Shown here piece by piece: positions 1-8,820 of a stretch of DNA of 64,000 bases. Source of the DNA: Cedecea selenatireducens (GTDB lineage: Bacteria; Pseudomonadota; Gammaproteobacteria; Enterobacterales; Enterobacteriaceae); NCBI RefSeq assembly GCF_042138895.1, contig NZ_JBHIKW010000008.1:124001-188000 (forward strand), written 5' to 3'. The position numbers and the translations under genes were made by a program. Below the pieces are notes generated by a model, which worked only from the letters and a program-made list of their open reading frames with translations, had not been told where the DNA came from and ran no database searches. How positions within the stretch are numbered: the first letter of the stretch is position 1; each line of letters starts with the position of its first letter.

Positions 1-183
1 ATAGTCCTGGAAGGTTTTGATCTCAAGGTCGATACCTTCTTTTGCCAGAATCGGCTTCGCCTGCTCGAGAATTTCCGCGTGCGGCACGTTGGAAGCGCCC
101 ACAACCAGCTTTTCAGCGGCGTTGGCCTGGAGGCTTAAGGCGGTTAAAGAAGCCAGAGCTAACATCATAAACTGTTTTTTCAT
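1..183 (-). CDS. NlpA/MetQ-family ABC substrate-binding protein (N-terminal part, cut by window edge)
   Basis: Only the first 61 residues are in the window. They show a signal peptide (MKKQ, a hydrophobic stretch with an LALASLTALSL core, then ANA|AE as a likely cleavage site) and the mature start KLVVGASNVPHAEILEQ, typical of MetQ/NlpA periplasmic binding proteins for methionine and related ligands. There is no lipobox cysteine, so unlike E. coli MetQ this copy looks soluble in the periplasm. It lies 94 bp downstream of the MetI-like permease in the same direction, completing an N-I-Q operon. The ligand cannot be read from the sequence. It could import D/L-methionine, a methionine derivative or another ligand of this family, so I give no gene symbol. 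Confidence 0.85.
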   Translation of the reverse strand, partial: MKKQFMMLALASLTALSLQANAAEKLVVGASNVPHAEILEQAKPILAKEGIDLEIKTFQDY

Positions 184-277
184 TATTTCGTCCAGTCGTC
201 ATTAGTGATTAGAAGTGCATTGCCGTGGAACTCCGGGCGCCAGAATGCGTCTCTGCCGCCCGAAAGCTGAAGAACCG

Positions 278-946
278 TTAGCGCTTATCGAGCCGGCGCG
301 TAATTCGGTCGCCGATAAACTGAATAATAAAAACGATCGCTAATATCATGGCCGTGGCCACCAGCGTGACGTCGTTATGGTTACGCTGGAACCCTTCCAG
401 ATAGGCGAGGTTGCCCAGCCCGCCCGCGCCGATAACCCCGGCCATAGCGCTGTAGCTCACCAGCGCGATCAGGGTGACGGTGATGCCGGAAACCAGAGCC
501 GGAGAAGATTCAGGCAGGAGTACGCGGAAAATCAGCGTGTGGGTTTTCGCCCCCATCGAACGCGTGGCTTCGATAACCCCTTTGTCGACTTCGCGCAGCG
601 CAATTTCTACCAGCCGTGCGTAGAAAGGTGCGGCGCCGACGATCAGCGCCGGAAGCGCGGCATTGGTGCCCAAAATGGTGCCGACCAGCGTTTTAGTGAA
701 CGGGATCAGCAGGACGATCAGAATGATGAACGGGATCGAACGGAAGACGTTTACCAGCACGGTGACCACTGAATAAACCAGGCGGTTTTGCAGCAGCTGG
801 CCGCGAGAGGTCAGAAACAGCAGCACGCCTAGCGCAATACCAAAGACCAGCGTTGCCAGCCCGGACCAGGCCGTCATGTAGAGCGTTTCACCCGTGGCGG
901 CCCACAGCTTGTCGAGTTTTAAATGCGGGAAGTATTGCTCAAGCAT
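278..946 (-). CDS. MetI-like ABC transporter permease
   Basis: This 222-aa integral membrane protein has the length and pattern of MetI (about 217 aa): five hydrophobic segments and the EAA-type cytoplasmic loop around residues 120-160 (ALREVDKGVIEATRSMGA...), which docks on the ATPase. The start overlaps the end of the MetN-like gene by 8 bp, so the two are translationally coupled. Together with the upstream ATPase and the downstream binding protein it forms a MetNIQ-type importer in the inner membrane. Enterics usually carry the housekeeping metNIQ elsewhere, so this is probably a second paralogous system. That is inference from family knowledge. Confidence 0.9.
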   Translation of the reverse strand: MLEQYFPHLKLDKLWAATGETLYMTAWSGLATLVFGIALGVLLFLTSRGQLLQNRLVYSVVTVLVNVFRSIPFIILIVLLIPFTKTLVGTILGTNAALPALIVGAAPFYARLVEIALREVDKGVIEATRSMGAKTHTLIFRVLLPESSPALVSGITVTLIALVSYSAMAGVIGAGGLGNLAYLEGFQRNHNDVTLVATAMILAIVFIIQFIGDRITRRLDKR

Positions 947-1961
947 GTCGAATAACCTCAGTTTCTACCCGCTTTTGATTCAGGTATTGCACAATATTTT
1001 CTAGCTGGCTGGCGTCATCCACGTGGACGTACAGCTCGCCAAACGCGCCGTCTGCCGTCTGGGTAATGTTGCCGTGCAGAATGTTCAGCGCCACGTGAAA
1101 GTGCTGAATAACGTCGGCTATCACCGGCTGCTGAGCTTCTCCGCCGGGGAAAATCAGTTTCAGAATGCTGCCGCTTAAGCCCTGAACCCAATGCGGGTTG
1201 AATGGTTCGCTGGCCGCACCGTGGTTAGTCACCTGGCGCACAAAGGTTTGCGTGATGGGCTGTTTAGGGTGGGTAAAAATCTCCAGTACCGGGCCTTCTT
1301 CAACGATCTTGCCGTTTTCCATCACCGCCACGCGCTGGCAAATTTTGCGTACCACGTGCATCTCATGGGTGATGAGTACGATGGTTAAGTTGAGCTGGCG
1401 GTTTATGTCGAGCAGCAGATCGAGAATGGCGTCGGTGGTTTGCGGATCCAGCGCTGAAGTGGCCTCGTCGCAAAGCAGCACGTCCGGGTTATTTGCCAGG
1501 GCGCGGGCAATGCCAACGCGCTGCTTCTGGCCGCCGCTAAGCTGGGATGGCCAGGCGTTTTCGCGGCCCTCAAGGCCAACCAGTTTGATCAACTCATCAA
1601 CACGCTGCTGAATCTGACGTTTGTTTGCGCCGGCAATTTGTAGGGGAAACGCAATATTCTCGGCAACCGTGCGCGACCACAGCAGGTTAAAGTGCTGGAA
1701 GACCATGCTGACTTTTAAGCGGGCCTGGCGGAGCCGCTCGCCGTTGGCTTTCGCAATGTCCTGCCCGGCCACGATAATCGATCCGGAAGAGGGCGCTTCA
1801 AGCCCGTTTAATAATCTGATTAACGTACTTTTACCTGCCCCGCTGTAGCCGATAATGCCATATATTTGGCCCTTATTTACGGACAGGTGAATATTATCTA
1901 CGGCGGTAATCGCCCCATGTTTGCTGGCAAATACTTTTGATACGCCCGAAAGAACGATCAT
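939..1961 (-). CDS. MetN-like ABC transporter ATPase with C-terminal NIL domain
   Basis: This 340-aa ATPase energises the adjacent MetI-like permease. The ABC domain has a Walker A motif (GYSGAGKST, residues about 37-45), Q-loop, signature LSGGQKQR, Walker B (VLLCDEATSALD) and an H-loop (LITHEMHVV). The last 75 residues match the NIL domain that binds methionine in MetN and mediates feedback inhibition. I chose the ATG at 1961 (MIVLSGVSKVF) because AAGGAA lies about 9 nt upstream and the family begins there. The frame stays open upstream to 2027, but those 22 residues are not family-like. It is first in a minus-strand operon with metI-like and metQ-like genes. Confidence 0.9.
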   Translation of the reverse strand: MIVLSGVSKVFASKHGAITAVDNIHLSVNKGQIYGIIGYSGAGKSTLIRLLNGLEAPSSGSIIVAGQDIAKANGERLRQARLKVSMVFQHFNLLWSRTVAENIAFPLQIAGANKRQIQQRVDELIKLVGLEGRENAWPSQLSGGQKQRVGIARALANNPDVLLCDEATSALDPQTTDAILDLLLDINRQLNLTIVLITHEMHVVRKICQRVAVMENGKIVEEGPVLEIFTHPKQPITQTFVRQVTNHGAASEPFNPHWVQGLSGSILKLIFPGGEAQQPVIADVIQHFHVALNILHGNITQTADGAFGELYVHVDDASQLENIVQYLNQKRVETEVIRHA

Positions 1962-2479
1962 TATTCTTTTCCTTAACTGCTGAAACTTCCCCACGACAAC
2001 AGCATGTTCTGCTGGCAATAGCCGCACGCGTGCCGCGTTCTGGGCGTTGAGTCGTCTGTATTTGGTCGATACTACCTGCTAATACTGTTTGCCAGAAGAA
2101 TATAAAAATATGACTTATAGCGATAAGAAATATAAATAATCCATCGGCTTTTTCTGCCTGGTGAGAATATTCTTTAGCTGAAATATGGCATTGCTTATAT
2201 TCAATGCGGTTAATTAGAAAAGTTAAATAACATTCGGCGGGGTGGGTCCTGATGGCGACGATTATAAATAAAAACCTGTATATGAATGCGTTTTATCGGC
2301 TGTCCTTTTTGTTGCTCGATAATTGTTCGTTTTGCTTTTTTTAGTTTTATATCCGGGCTGTCAGCCGCAACAATCTGACTTATTTTGGAATTCAAATTTA
2401 ACAAATCTGAGCTATGCCCCGGAAATTATATTCTGCTCGCTGTATCTTTCCCGCCGTTGAGAACGGAGAGTGTCTGCAG
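1962..2479. other. Divergent intergenic region between the metN-like gene and btsS
   Basis: This 518-bp AT-rich stretch must hold the promoters of the minus-strand importer operon and of btsS. One 8-mer (AGTCGTCT at 2050-2057) matches the MetJ met-box in 7 of 8 positions, but no adjacent second box is convincing, so MetJ control is not supported. The btsS ribosome site is GGAG at 2465-2468. I see no convincing small gene or terminator. Confidence 0.4.
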
Positions 2480-4168
2480 ATGTACGAGTTCAATTTGGTC
2501 CTGCTGCTATTGCAGCAGATGTGCGTGTTCCTGGTCATTGCCTGGCTGATGAGCAAAACCCGGCTGTTTATACCGCTGATGCAGGTCACCGTGCGGCTAC
2601 CCCACAAGCTGCTTTGCTACATCACTTTCTCGGTATTCTGCATCATGGGCACCTACTTTGGCCTGCATATTGAAGGCTCCATTGCCAATACGCGTGCCAT
2701 CGGCGCGGTGATGGGCGGCCTGCTGGGCGGGCCGGTGGTTGGCGGGTTGGTGGGGCTAACTGGCGGGCTGCATCGCTATTCACTCGGTGGAATGACGGCG
2801 CTAAGCTGCATGATCTCTACCATCGCCGAAGGGCTGATTGGCGGGTTGATCCACAGCTTTTTAATCAAGCGCGGCAGAACGGATAAGCTGTTTAACCCGC
2901 TGGTAGCCGGAGGGGTGACCTTTGTGGCCGAGCTGGTGCAGATGATGATCATTTTGCTGATCGCGAGGCCGTTTGAAGACGCGCTTCACCTGGTAGAAAG
3001 CATCGCCGCGCCGATGATGGTCACCAACACGCTGGGGGCGGCGATGTTTATGCGCATCCTGCTGGATAAACGCGCGATGTTTGAAAAGTACACCTCGGCG
3101 TTCTCCGCCACCGCGCTAAAAGTAGCCGCCTCGACCGAGGGTATTCTCCGACAGGGTTTCAACGAGCAAAACAGCCTGAAGGTAGCGAAAGTGCTGCATC
3201 AGGAGCTGGACATCAGCGCCGTGGCGATCACCGATCGAGAAAAGCTACTGGCGTTTATCGGCACCGGGGCCGACCACCACCTGGCGGGCAAGCCAATTTC
3301 GTCGGGTTACACCTGGCAGGCCATCGAAAATAATGAAGTGGTTTACGCCGACGGTAATGAGGTGCCTTACCGCTGCTCGCTACACCCAAACTGCAAGCTG
3401 GGGTCGACGCTAGTTATCCCGCTGCGGGGCGAAAACCAGCGGGTGATCGGCACGATAAAACTCTACGAGGCACGTAACAGGCTGTTTAGCTCGATCAACC
3501 GTACGCTCGGCGAAGGGATTGCGCAGCTGCTTTCGGCGCAAATCCTGGCGGGCAAATACGAGCAGCAAAAAGCGCTGCTGGCGCAGTCAGAGATCAAGCT
3601 GCTGCATGCGCAGGTGAACCCACACTTCTTATTTAACGCGCTGAATACGCTGAAAGCGGTTATCCGTCACGACGGTGACAAAGCCGGGCAACTGGTGCAG
3701 TACCTCTCGACGTTTTTCCGCAAAAATCTGAAACGCCCGTCGGAAATCGTCACGCTGTCCGACGAAATTGAGCATGTGAATGCCTATCTACAAATTGAGC
3801 TGGCTCGCTTCCAGACTCGGCTGACGGTTGAACTGCAGGTGCCGGAAGCGTTGGCTCATCACCATTTGCCGGCTTTTACCCTGCAGCCGATTGTGGAAAA
3901 CGCCATTAAACACGGCACCTCTCAGCTGCTGGGCTGCGGGATTATTACCATTCGCGCACGCGAAGAAGGGCAAAACGTCTTTGTTGACGTTGAGGACAAT
4001 GCCGGTTTGTACCGGCCAAATGAGAACGGTAACGGGCTGGGGATGAATCTGGTAGACAAGCGGCTGCGCGCGAAGTTTGGTGAGGATTATGGCCTGGCCG
4101 TGAGCTGTGAGCCCGATCTTTTTACCTGCATCACCGTGCGCCTGCCCGCCGAGGAGTTGGTATGTTGA
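2480..4168 (+). CDS. btsS: Sensor histidine kinase BtsS (YehU), LytS type
   Basis: This 562-aa inner-membrane kinase is the high-affinity extracellular pyruvate sensor of the BtsS/BtsR system. The N-terminal 200 residues form the LytS-type multi-helix (5TMR-LYT) sensor, followed by a GAF-like region (about 215-350), a His_kinase domain with the phospho-acceptor His382 in VNPHFLFNALNT, and a HATPase with an N-box (PIVENAIKHG) and G-box (GLGMNLV). The E. coli protein is nearly the same length (about 561 aa). I start at 2480 (MYEFNLVLLLLQQM), which matches E. coli and has GGAG upstream. The open frame extends to 2414 without family support. It overlaps btsR by 7 bp. Unlike E. coli, it lies beside its target gene btsT. 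Confidence 0.96.
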   Translation: MYEFNLVLLLLQQMCVFLVIAWLMSKTRLFIPLMQVTVRLPHKLLCYITFSVFCIMGTYFGLHIEGSIANTRAIGAVMGGLLGGPVVGGLVGLTGGLHRYSLGGMTALSCMISTIAEGLIGGLIHSFLIKRGRTDKLFNPLVAGGVTFVAELVQMMIILLIARPFEDALHLVESIAAPMMVTNTLGAAMFMRILLDKRAMFEKYTSAFSATALKVAASTEGILRQGFNEQNSLKVAKVLHQELDISAVAITDREKLLAFIGTGADHHLAGKPISSGYTWQAIENNEVVYADGNEVPYRCSLHPNCKLGSTLVIPLRGENQRVIGTIKLYEARNRLFSSINRTLGEGIAQLLSAQILAGKYEQQKALLAQSEIKLLHAQVNPHFLFNALNTLKAVIRHDGDKAGQLVQYLSTFFRKNLKRPSEIVTLSDEIEHVNAYLQIELARFQTRLTVELQVPEALAHHHLPAFTLQPIVENAIKHGTSQLLGCGIITIRAREEGQNVFVDVEDNAGLYRPNENGNGLGMNLVDKRLRAKFGEDYGLAVSCEPDLFTCITVRLPAEELVC

Positions 4169-4881
4169 GAGCGTTGATTGTTGATGATGAGCCGCTGGCG
4201 CGTGAGAACCTGCGCGTCCTGCTTGAGAGCGACGGTGAGATTGAGATAGTCGGGGAATGTGCCAACGCGATAGAGGCGATTAGCGCCGTGCACAAGCTGC
4301 GTCCGGACGTGCTGTTTCTCGATATCCAGATGCCGCGCATTAGCGGCCTGGAAATGGTGGGCATGCTGGATGAACGCCACCGGCCGCGTATTGTGTTTCT
4401 CACCGCTTTTGATGAATACGCCGTGCAGGCTTTTGAGGAGTGCGCTTTTGACTATCTGCTCAAGCCGATAGAGGCGCAGCGGCTGCAAAAAACGCTGGCT
4501 CGCCTGCATCAGGAAAACGAAGCGCAGGATGTTTCCCGCCTGCCGGACAGCCAGCTGCCGCTGAAATTCATCCCGTGCAGCGGCCACAGCCGAATCTGGC
4601 TGCTGCAAATGGAAGAGGTGGCCTACGTCAGCAGCCGGATGAGCGGGGTGTATGTCACCAGCCGTGACGGCAAAGAAGGGTTTACCGAGCTAACGCTGCG
4701 CACTCTGGAAAGCCGCACGCCGCTGCTGCGCTGCCACCGGCAATATCTGGTCAATATGAATTATTTACAGGAGATCCGCCTGGAGGATAACAGCCAGGCG
4801 GAGCTGCTGCTGCGGGATGGCCGCACCGTGCCGGTGAGCCGCCGCTACCTGAAGTCACTGAAAGAGGCGGTCGGGCTGTAA
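4162..4881 (+). CDS. btsR: LytTR-family response regulator BtsR (YehT)
   Basis: This 239-aa regulator has the same length as E. coli BtsR. The receiver domain (residues 1-120) has the acidic pocket DDE at 8-10, phospho-acceptor Asp54 in LFLDIQMP, Thr in FLTAFDEY and Lys in LLKPIEA. The C-terminal LytTR DNA-binding domain (about 135-239) recognises paired direct repeats. Its start overlaps the btsS stop, so the two are one operon. In E. coli it activates btsT in response to pyruvate, and a matching direct-repeat site occurs upstream of btsT in this window (8588-8615). Confidence 0.96.
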   Translation: MLRALIVDDEPLARENLRVLLESDGEIEIVGECANAIEAISAVHKLRPDVLFLDIQMPRISGLEMVGMLDERHRPRIVFLTAFDEYAVQAFEECAFDYLLKPIEAQRLQKTLARLHQENEAQDVSRLPDSQLPLKFIPCSGHSRIWLLQMEEVAYVSSRMSGVYVTSRDGKEGFTELTLRTLESRTPLLRCHRQYLVNMNYLQEIRLEDNSQAELLLRDGRTVPVSRRYLKSLKEAVGL

Positions 4882-4891
4882 TGCTGCTGTG

Positions 4892-5857
4892 TTATGCGGA
4901 TTGTTTTAATTCTGCAAAGGCGTCGCGGATCTCGGCTTCCGGGAGCGAGACGCCGATAAACACCAGCGTGCTGCCCGGCGTTTCATCCGCCTGCCACTCG
5001 CGGTCCCAGTCGGCGCTGTAAAGGCGCTGCACGCCCTGAAACAGCAGGCGACAGGGCTGGTCTTCAATCCACAGCATTCCTTTGTAGCGGAGCAGGTTAT
5101 CGGCAAAGCCGGAAAGCAGGTTTTCCATTACGGAGGAAACGGCGGACAGCGCCACCGGATAATCCAGCGTCACCACAATGGATGAGACTTCATTTTGCTG
5201 TGGGGCAATGCGGTGGAAGCGAGGTTTTGTCGCCACGACGTTTTCTTCCAGCATAAAGCCGCGGGTGTTAAACAACAGCGCCAGCTCTATATTGCCGTGC
5301 ACGATAGGGTAAACCGGGGCGCGAGCGTTAATGCGCTGCAGGCGTTCCAGTAAATCAGCGGACTCACCGGCGACATCGGTTTTGGTGATCAGAATTCGAT
5401 CGGCGTAGCCAATCTGCGACTGCGCCAGCGGGAACTGATCCAGCTGCGAAGCCGCGTGTACCGCATCCACCAGCGTAATTACGCCGTCCAGCAGGTAGCG
5501 CTCGCAGATGATTTCATGGGCGAAAAAGGCCTGAAGTATTGGGCCTGGATCGGCCATCCCCGTGCATTCGACAATCAGCCTGTCGAAGTGAATTTCACCT
5601 TTGTCCCGACTCTCAAGCAGGTCCAGCAGGGCATCTTCCAGCTCGCTCGAACGCGTGCAGCAGATGCAGCCGTTGCTCAGGGTAGTGATGCGGGTGGCGC
5701 GGTCGCCAATCAGCTGGCTGTCGATAGGCGTTTCGCCAAATTCATTTTCAATAACGGCGATTTTCTCATCCTGCTGGGTATGCAGGATATGGCGTAACAG
5801 GGTAGTTTTCCCTGCGCCGAGAAAGCCGGTTAATACGGTCACTGCAATCGGTGTCAT
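4892..5857 (-). CDS. yjiA: P-loop GTPase YjiA (COG0523 family)
   Basis: This 321-aa G3E-family GTPase is a putative metal-handling chaperone. It shows Walker A GFLGAGKTT at residues 11-19, the metal-binding CxCC motif at Cys64-Cys66-Cys67, a Walker B-like ECTGMADP and the guanine-specificity motif ITKTD. The C-terminal CobW domain follows from about residue 220. The start at 5857 (MTPIAVTVLTG) has AGGAAAG about 7 nt upstream and matches E. coli YjiA (318 aa). Reading could begin upstream at 5899, but that extension is not conserved. It lies 13 bp after yjiX and is the last gene of the btsT-yjiX-yjiA cluster. It converges on btsR with a 10-bp gap and no obvious terminator. Confidence 0.94.
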   Translation of the reverse strand: MTPIAVTVLTGFLGAGKTTLLRHILHTQQDEKIAVIENEFGETPIDSQLIGDRATRITTLSNGCICCTRSSELEDALLDLLESRDKGEIHFDRLIVECTGMADPGPILQAFFAHEIICERYLLDGVITLVDAVHAASQLDQFPLAQSQIGYADRILITKTDVAGESADLLERLQRINARAPVYPIVHGNIELALLFNTRGFMLEENVVATKPRFHRIAPQQNEVSSIVVTLDYPVALSAVSSVMENLLSGFADNLLRYKGMLWIEDQPCRLLFQGVQRLYSADWDREWQADETPGSTLVFIGVSLPEAEIRDAFAELKQSA

Positions 5858-5870
5858 CGCGTCTTTCCTG

Positions 5871-6074
5871 TTAACAGCAGCGCATGCCGCCTTTGCCATC
5901 TCCGCCGTAGCGTGCCTGCTGGCGCTCGCGGAAGAATTCTTTATAGGTCATGGGCGGCTGGTCCGGATGGTTCGTCTGCATATGCAGCACGTAAGTGTCG
6001 TAGTCCGGGATGCCAACGAGCATTCGTGCCGCCTGGCCGAGATATTTTTTTGCAGCGCCTAAGTTATCAAACAT
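5871..6074 (-). CDS. yjiX: YbdD/YjiX-family small protein (DUF466)
   Basis: This 67-aa protein is the full length of the family (E. coli YjiX and YbdD, 65-67 aa). It has the conserved core LGQAARMLVGIPDYDTYVLHM, HPDQPPMTYKEFFRERQ and the terminal MRCC. Members sit immediately downstream of CstA-type pyruvate/peptide transporters, here BtsT. For the CstA-YbdD pair a role as a small helper of the transporter is known from the literature, so a helper role for YjiX is inferred. A GGAG ribosome site lies within the 20 bp upstream. A palindromic hairpin (6097-6116) ends about 23 bp upstream of the start. Confidence 0.93.
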   Translation of the reverse strand: MFDNLGAAKKYLGQAARMLVGIPDYDTYVLHMQTNHPDQPPMTYKEFFRERQQARYGGDGKGGMRCC

Positions 6075-6096
6075 CCGCCGCTCCTTAAGTGATTAA

Positions 6097-6265
6097 AGCC
6101 CCACTAATGTGGGGCTGAGACTGCTGACAAATTTCATTGCTCTAAAAAAGTCAGACCCCTGGTCTACTAAAAACAATGAATAATGTTCTCTGGTTTGCCC
6201 CAAACAGTCGAAAACCACGTTTTTCGGCTGTTTGTCATCAATCTGAGCCCCACTAATGTGGGGCT
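6097..6265 (-). repeat. Two identical 20-bp hairpins bracketing the btsT-yjiX intergenic region
   Basis: The same perfect palindrome occurs at 6097-6116 and 6246-6265. The arms are AGCCCCAC and GTGGGGCT around a TAAT loop. Between them, about 6190-6235 holds a further long imperfect hairpin (arms AAACAG/CTGTTT then CGAAAA/TTTTCG). Neither outer hairpin is followed by a U-tract on the minus strand. They look more like REP/BIME-type or mRNA-processing elements than terminators. They probably let btsT be expressed at a different level from yjiX-yjiA within one transcript (inference). Confidence 0.6.
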
Positions 6266-6279
6266 GTAAAATGTTGCGA

Positions 6280-8433
6280 TCAGTGGCCGGAAGAAATCTT
6301 AATACCTTCTTCAGGCACCGGCTGGTACGGCGTTTCTTTGTCCGTCGGCTGGTCGGATTTACGCGCCTCTTTCCAGGCTTTAATGCCGTAGAAAATGATG
6401 CTGTAAACCACCACCAGGAACAGAATACTCAGGCCAGCGTTGGTGTAGTTGTTGACCACAATGTGGTTCATATTGGCGATATCCTGGGCCGTGAGATCGG
6501 CCCCGCCTGCGGCGATGCGCGCCTTATACTGGTTGGCCATGAAGAAGAAGCCTTCCATCTGCGGGTTGCTGCTAAACAGCTTCAGGCCCAGCGCCCAGGT
6601 GGTGCAGATAAGTAGCCAGACGGCAGGGACGACGGTTACCCAGATGTATTGAGTACGCTTCATCTTCACCAGCACCACGGTTGCCAGCACTAACGCGACG
6701 GCGGCAAGCATCTGGTTGGAGATGCCGAACAGCGGCCACAGGCTTTTGACGCCGCCCAAAGGATCGACCACGCCCTGATAAAGCAGGTAGCCCCAGAGGC
6801 CTACGCAGCCAGCGGTGCCGATGATACCTGCGACCAGCGAGTCGGTTTTCTTCAGGAACGGGATAAAGTTACCCAGCAGATCCTGCAGCATAAAGCGGCC
6901 GGAGCGGGTACCGGCATCCAGCGCGGTAAGAATAAACAGCGCCTCAAACAGAATACCGAAGTGATACCAGAACCCCATGTCGGCTACCGGCACGATTTTG
7001 TGGAACACGTGCGCAATACCGACGGCAAGCGTAGGGGCACCGCCTGCGCGGTTAAGCACGGAAGGTTCACCGATATCTTTCGCCGTTTGCAGGATCTGCT
7101 CCGGCGAAATCACGAAGCCCCAGGAGCTGACGGTTGCCGCCGCATGAGCGGTGACATCTTTCAGCTGCGCCAGAATCATCGGCGCGTGTTCACCACCCAG
7201 CTCGTGCAGGTTTGGCATGGTAATACCCAGACCCGCCGGGGGCGTGTTCATCGCGAAGTAGAGGCCCGGTTCGATAATGGACGCCGCAACCAGCGCCATC
7301 ACCGCCACAAAGGACTCCATCAGCATCGCGCCGTAGCCGATAAAGCGAGCATCGGTTTCACAGGCCAGCAGTTTTGGCGTCGTGCCGGAGGCGATAAGCG
7401 CGTGGAAACCGGACACTGCCCCGCAGGCAATGGTGATAAACAGGAACGGGAACAGAGCGCCTTTCCACAGCGGGCCGGTGCCGTCCACGTACTGGGTAAT
7501 CGCCGGCATTTTCAGCTCAGGATTGAGGATAACAATCCCAATCGCCAGGCCGACGATAACGCCAATTTTCAGGAAGGTGGCCAGGTAATCGCGTGGGGCT
7601 AGGATCAGCCACACCGGCAGCAAAGCAGAAACAAATGCATAGCCAATCAGGGTAAAGGTTATGGTGGTGTCTTTAAAGGTTAGCGCCGGGCCCCAGTAAG
7701 GGTCGTGGGCAATAACACCGCCGAAGTAAATCGAGGCGACCAGCAGCACAATCCCGATAACGGATACTTCGCCGACCCGACCCGGACGAATAAAGCGCAT
7801 ATAAATGCCCATAAACAGCGCAATTGGCACCGTCGAGCAAACGGTAAATACGCCCCACGGGCTTTCGGCCAGCGCTTTCACCACGATAAGCGCCAGCACG
7901 GCCAGGATAATTATCATGATCAGGAAGCAGCCGAACAGGGCAATGGTGCCCGGCACCGGCCCCATCTCTTCTTTGATCATCTCGCCAAGGGAAGCCCCGT
8001 TTCGGCGTGAGGAGATAAACAGCACCATAAAGTCCTGCACCGCCCCGGCCAGCACGACGCCCGCCAGCAGCCACAGCACGCCGGGCAAATAGCCCATCTG
8101 CGCTGCCAGTACCGGGCCGACCAGCGGTCCCGCCCCGGCTATTGCCGCGAAGTGGTGACCAAACAGGACATTACGGTTAGTGGGAACATAGTTCAGGCCG
8201 TCGTTATTAATGACCGCCGGGGTCGCTCGCGTTGGGTCGAGCTTCATCACCTTCTGGGCGATGTAGAGGCTGTAGTAGCGGTAGGCCACCAGATAGACCG
8301 ACACCGAGGCTACCACTATCCACAGGGCGCTGATGTGTTCCCCCCGCCGTAGGGCGACGACGGCCAGACAGCAGGCCCCGATGATCCCCAGAATCACCCA
8401 GGGTATATGTTTGAGAAATTTATTTTTATTCAT
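6280..8433 (-). CDS. btsT: High-affinity pyruvate/H+ symporter BtsT (YjiY), CstA family
   Basis: This 717-aa polytopic inner-membrane protein has the length of E. coli BtsT (716 aa). It carries the CstA family core (FGHHFAAIAGAGPLVGPVLAAQMGYLPG, written here only in outline, residues about 90-120) and about 16-18 hydrophobic segments. The start MNKNKFLKHIPWV matches the family. It imports pyruvate with protons and is induced by BtsSR when external pyruvate is detected at nutrient limitation (family knowledge). The upstream region holds a BtsR direct-repeat site (8588-8615) and a CRP-like site (8644-8659). It is followed by yjiX and yjiA on the same strand. Confidence 0.96.
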   Translation of the reverse strand: MNKNKFLKHIPWVILGIIGACCLAVVALRRGEHISALWIVVASVSVYLVAYRYYSLYIAQKVMKLDPTRATPAVINNDGLNYVPTNRNVLFGHHFAAIAGAGPLVGPVLAAQMGYLPGVLWLLAGVVLAGAVQDFMVLFISSRRNGASLGEMIKEEMGPVPGTIALFGCFLIMIIILAVLALIVVKALAESPWGVFTVCSTVPIALFMGIYMRFIRPGRVGEVSVIGIVLLVASIYFGGVIAHDPYWGPALTFKDTTITFTLIGYAFVSALLPVWLILAPRDYLATFLKIGVIVGLAIGIVILNPELKMPAITQYVDGTGPLWKGALFPFLFITIACGAVSGFHALIASGTTPKLLACETDARFIGYGAMLMESFVAVMALVAASIIEPGLYFAMNTPPAGLGITMPNLHELGGEHAPMILAQLKDVTAHAAATVSSWGFVISPEQILQTAKDIGEPSVLNRAGGAPTLAVGIAHVFHKIVPVADMGFWYHFGILFEALFILTALDAGTRSGRFMLQDLLGNFIPFLKKTDSLVAGIIGTAGCVGLWGYLLYQGVVDPLGGVKSLWPLFGISNQMLAAVALVLATVVLVKMKRTQYIWVTVVPAVWLLICTTWALGLKLFSSNPQMEGFFFMANQYKARIAAGGADLTAQDIANMNHIVVNNYTNAGLSILFLVVVYSIIFYGIKAWKEARKSDQPTDKETPYQPVPEEGIKISSGH

Positions 8434-8587
8434 AATTCATCCGTTTGTCAGCCCCGGCGTCATGCCTGTTTGCCGTCTCGCTGAACCTGGTTGGTGTAAA
8501 AGAAGGGCATAAAAATAGGCCAGCTATAGCGTGGCGATTTTCGCGGCAAGAGGGGAAAAAGAGTGGCCGAGTGGTCGTATTCAGGGA

Positions 8588-8615
8588 TAAGCGGTTGTGG
8601 GGCAGGCTAAGCGGT
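8588..8615 (-). promoter_or_regulatory. BtsR-type direct-repeat operator upstream of btsT
   Basis: Two identical octamers, read as ACCGCTTA on the btsT strand, lie at 8588-8595 and 8608-8615. They are 20 bp apart start to start (12-bp spacer), about two helical turns. This fits the BtsR motif I recall from E. coli, ACC(G/A)CT(C/T)A in tandem with about a 13-bp spacer, and the LytTR tandem-repeat mode in general. The position, about 155 bp upstream of the btsT start, and the btsSR genes in the same locus support the call. Confidence 0.8.
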
Positions 8616-8643
8616 TTTTACCCGGCGCTAACTCCCTGAAAAT

Positions 8644-8659
8644 TGTGATTTAGATCCCA
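8644..8659. promoter_or_regulatory. CRP-like site upstream of btsT
   Basis: TGTGA (8644-8648), six bases, then TCCCA (8655-8659) matches the CRP consensus TGTGA-N6-TCACA at 9 of 10 core positions. It lies about 40 bp beyond the BtsR repeats relative to btsT. E. coli btsT is known to need cAMP-CRP, which supports the call. A single site found by eye can occur by chance. Confidence 0.5.
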
Positions 8660-8820
8660 TTGCGTGGATGAGCAGATGAAGTCCAGGGGCGCCCTGGGTG
8701 AAGCTTTCGTCACCGGGAATAAAGTGGATATTCACTTCAGCCAGAGGTGTCAGGAAATTTGATAAAAATCAATTAAAACGCCATAAATACATCGCCTTAC
8801 CTTTCTTTACCGTCACACCT

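Noticed and set aside
2041..2066. MetJ met-box array upstream of the metN-like gene
   Set aside because: Only one 8-mer matches well (7/8); flanking octamers match at about half of positions, so cooperative MetJ binding is not supported.
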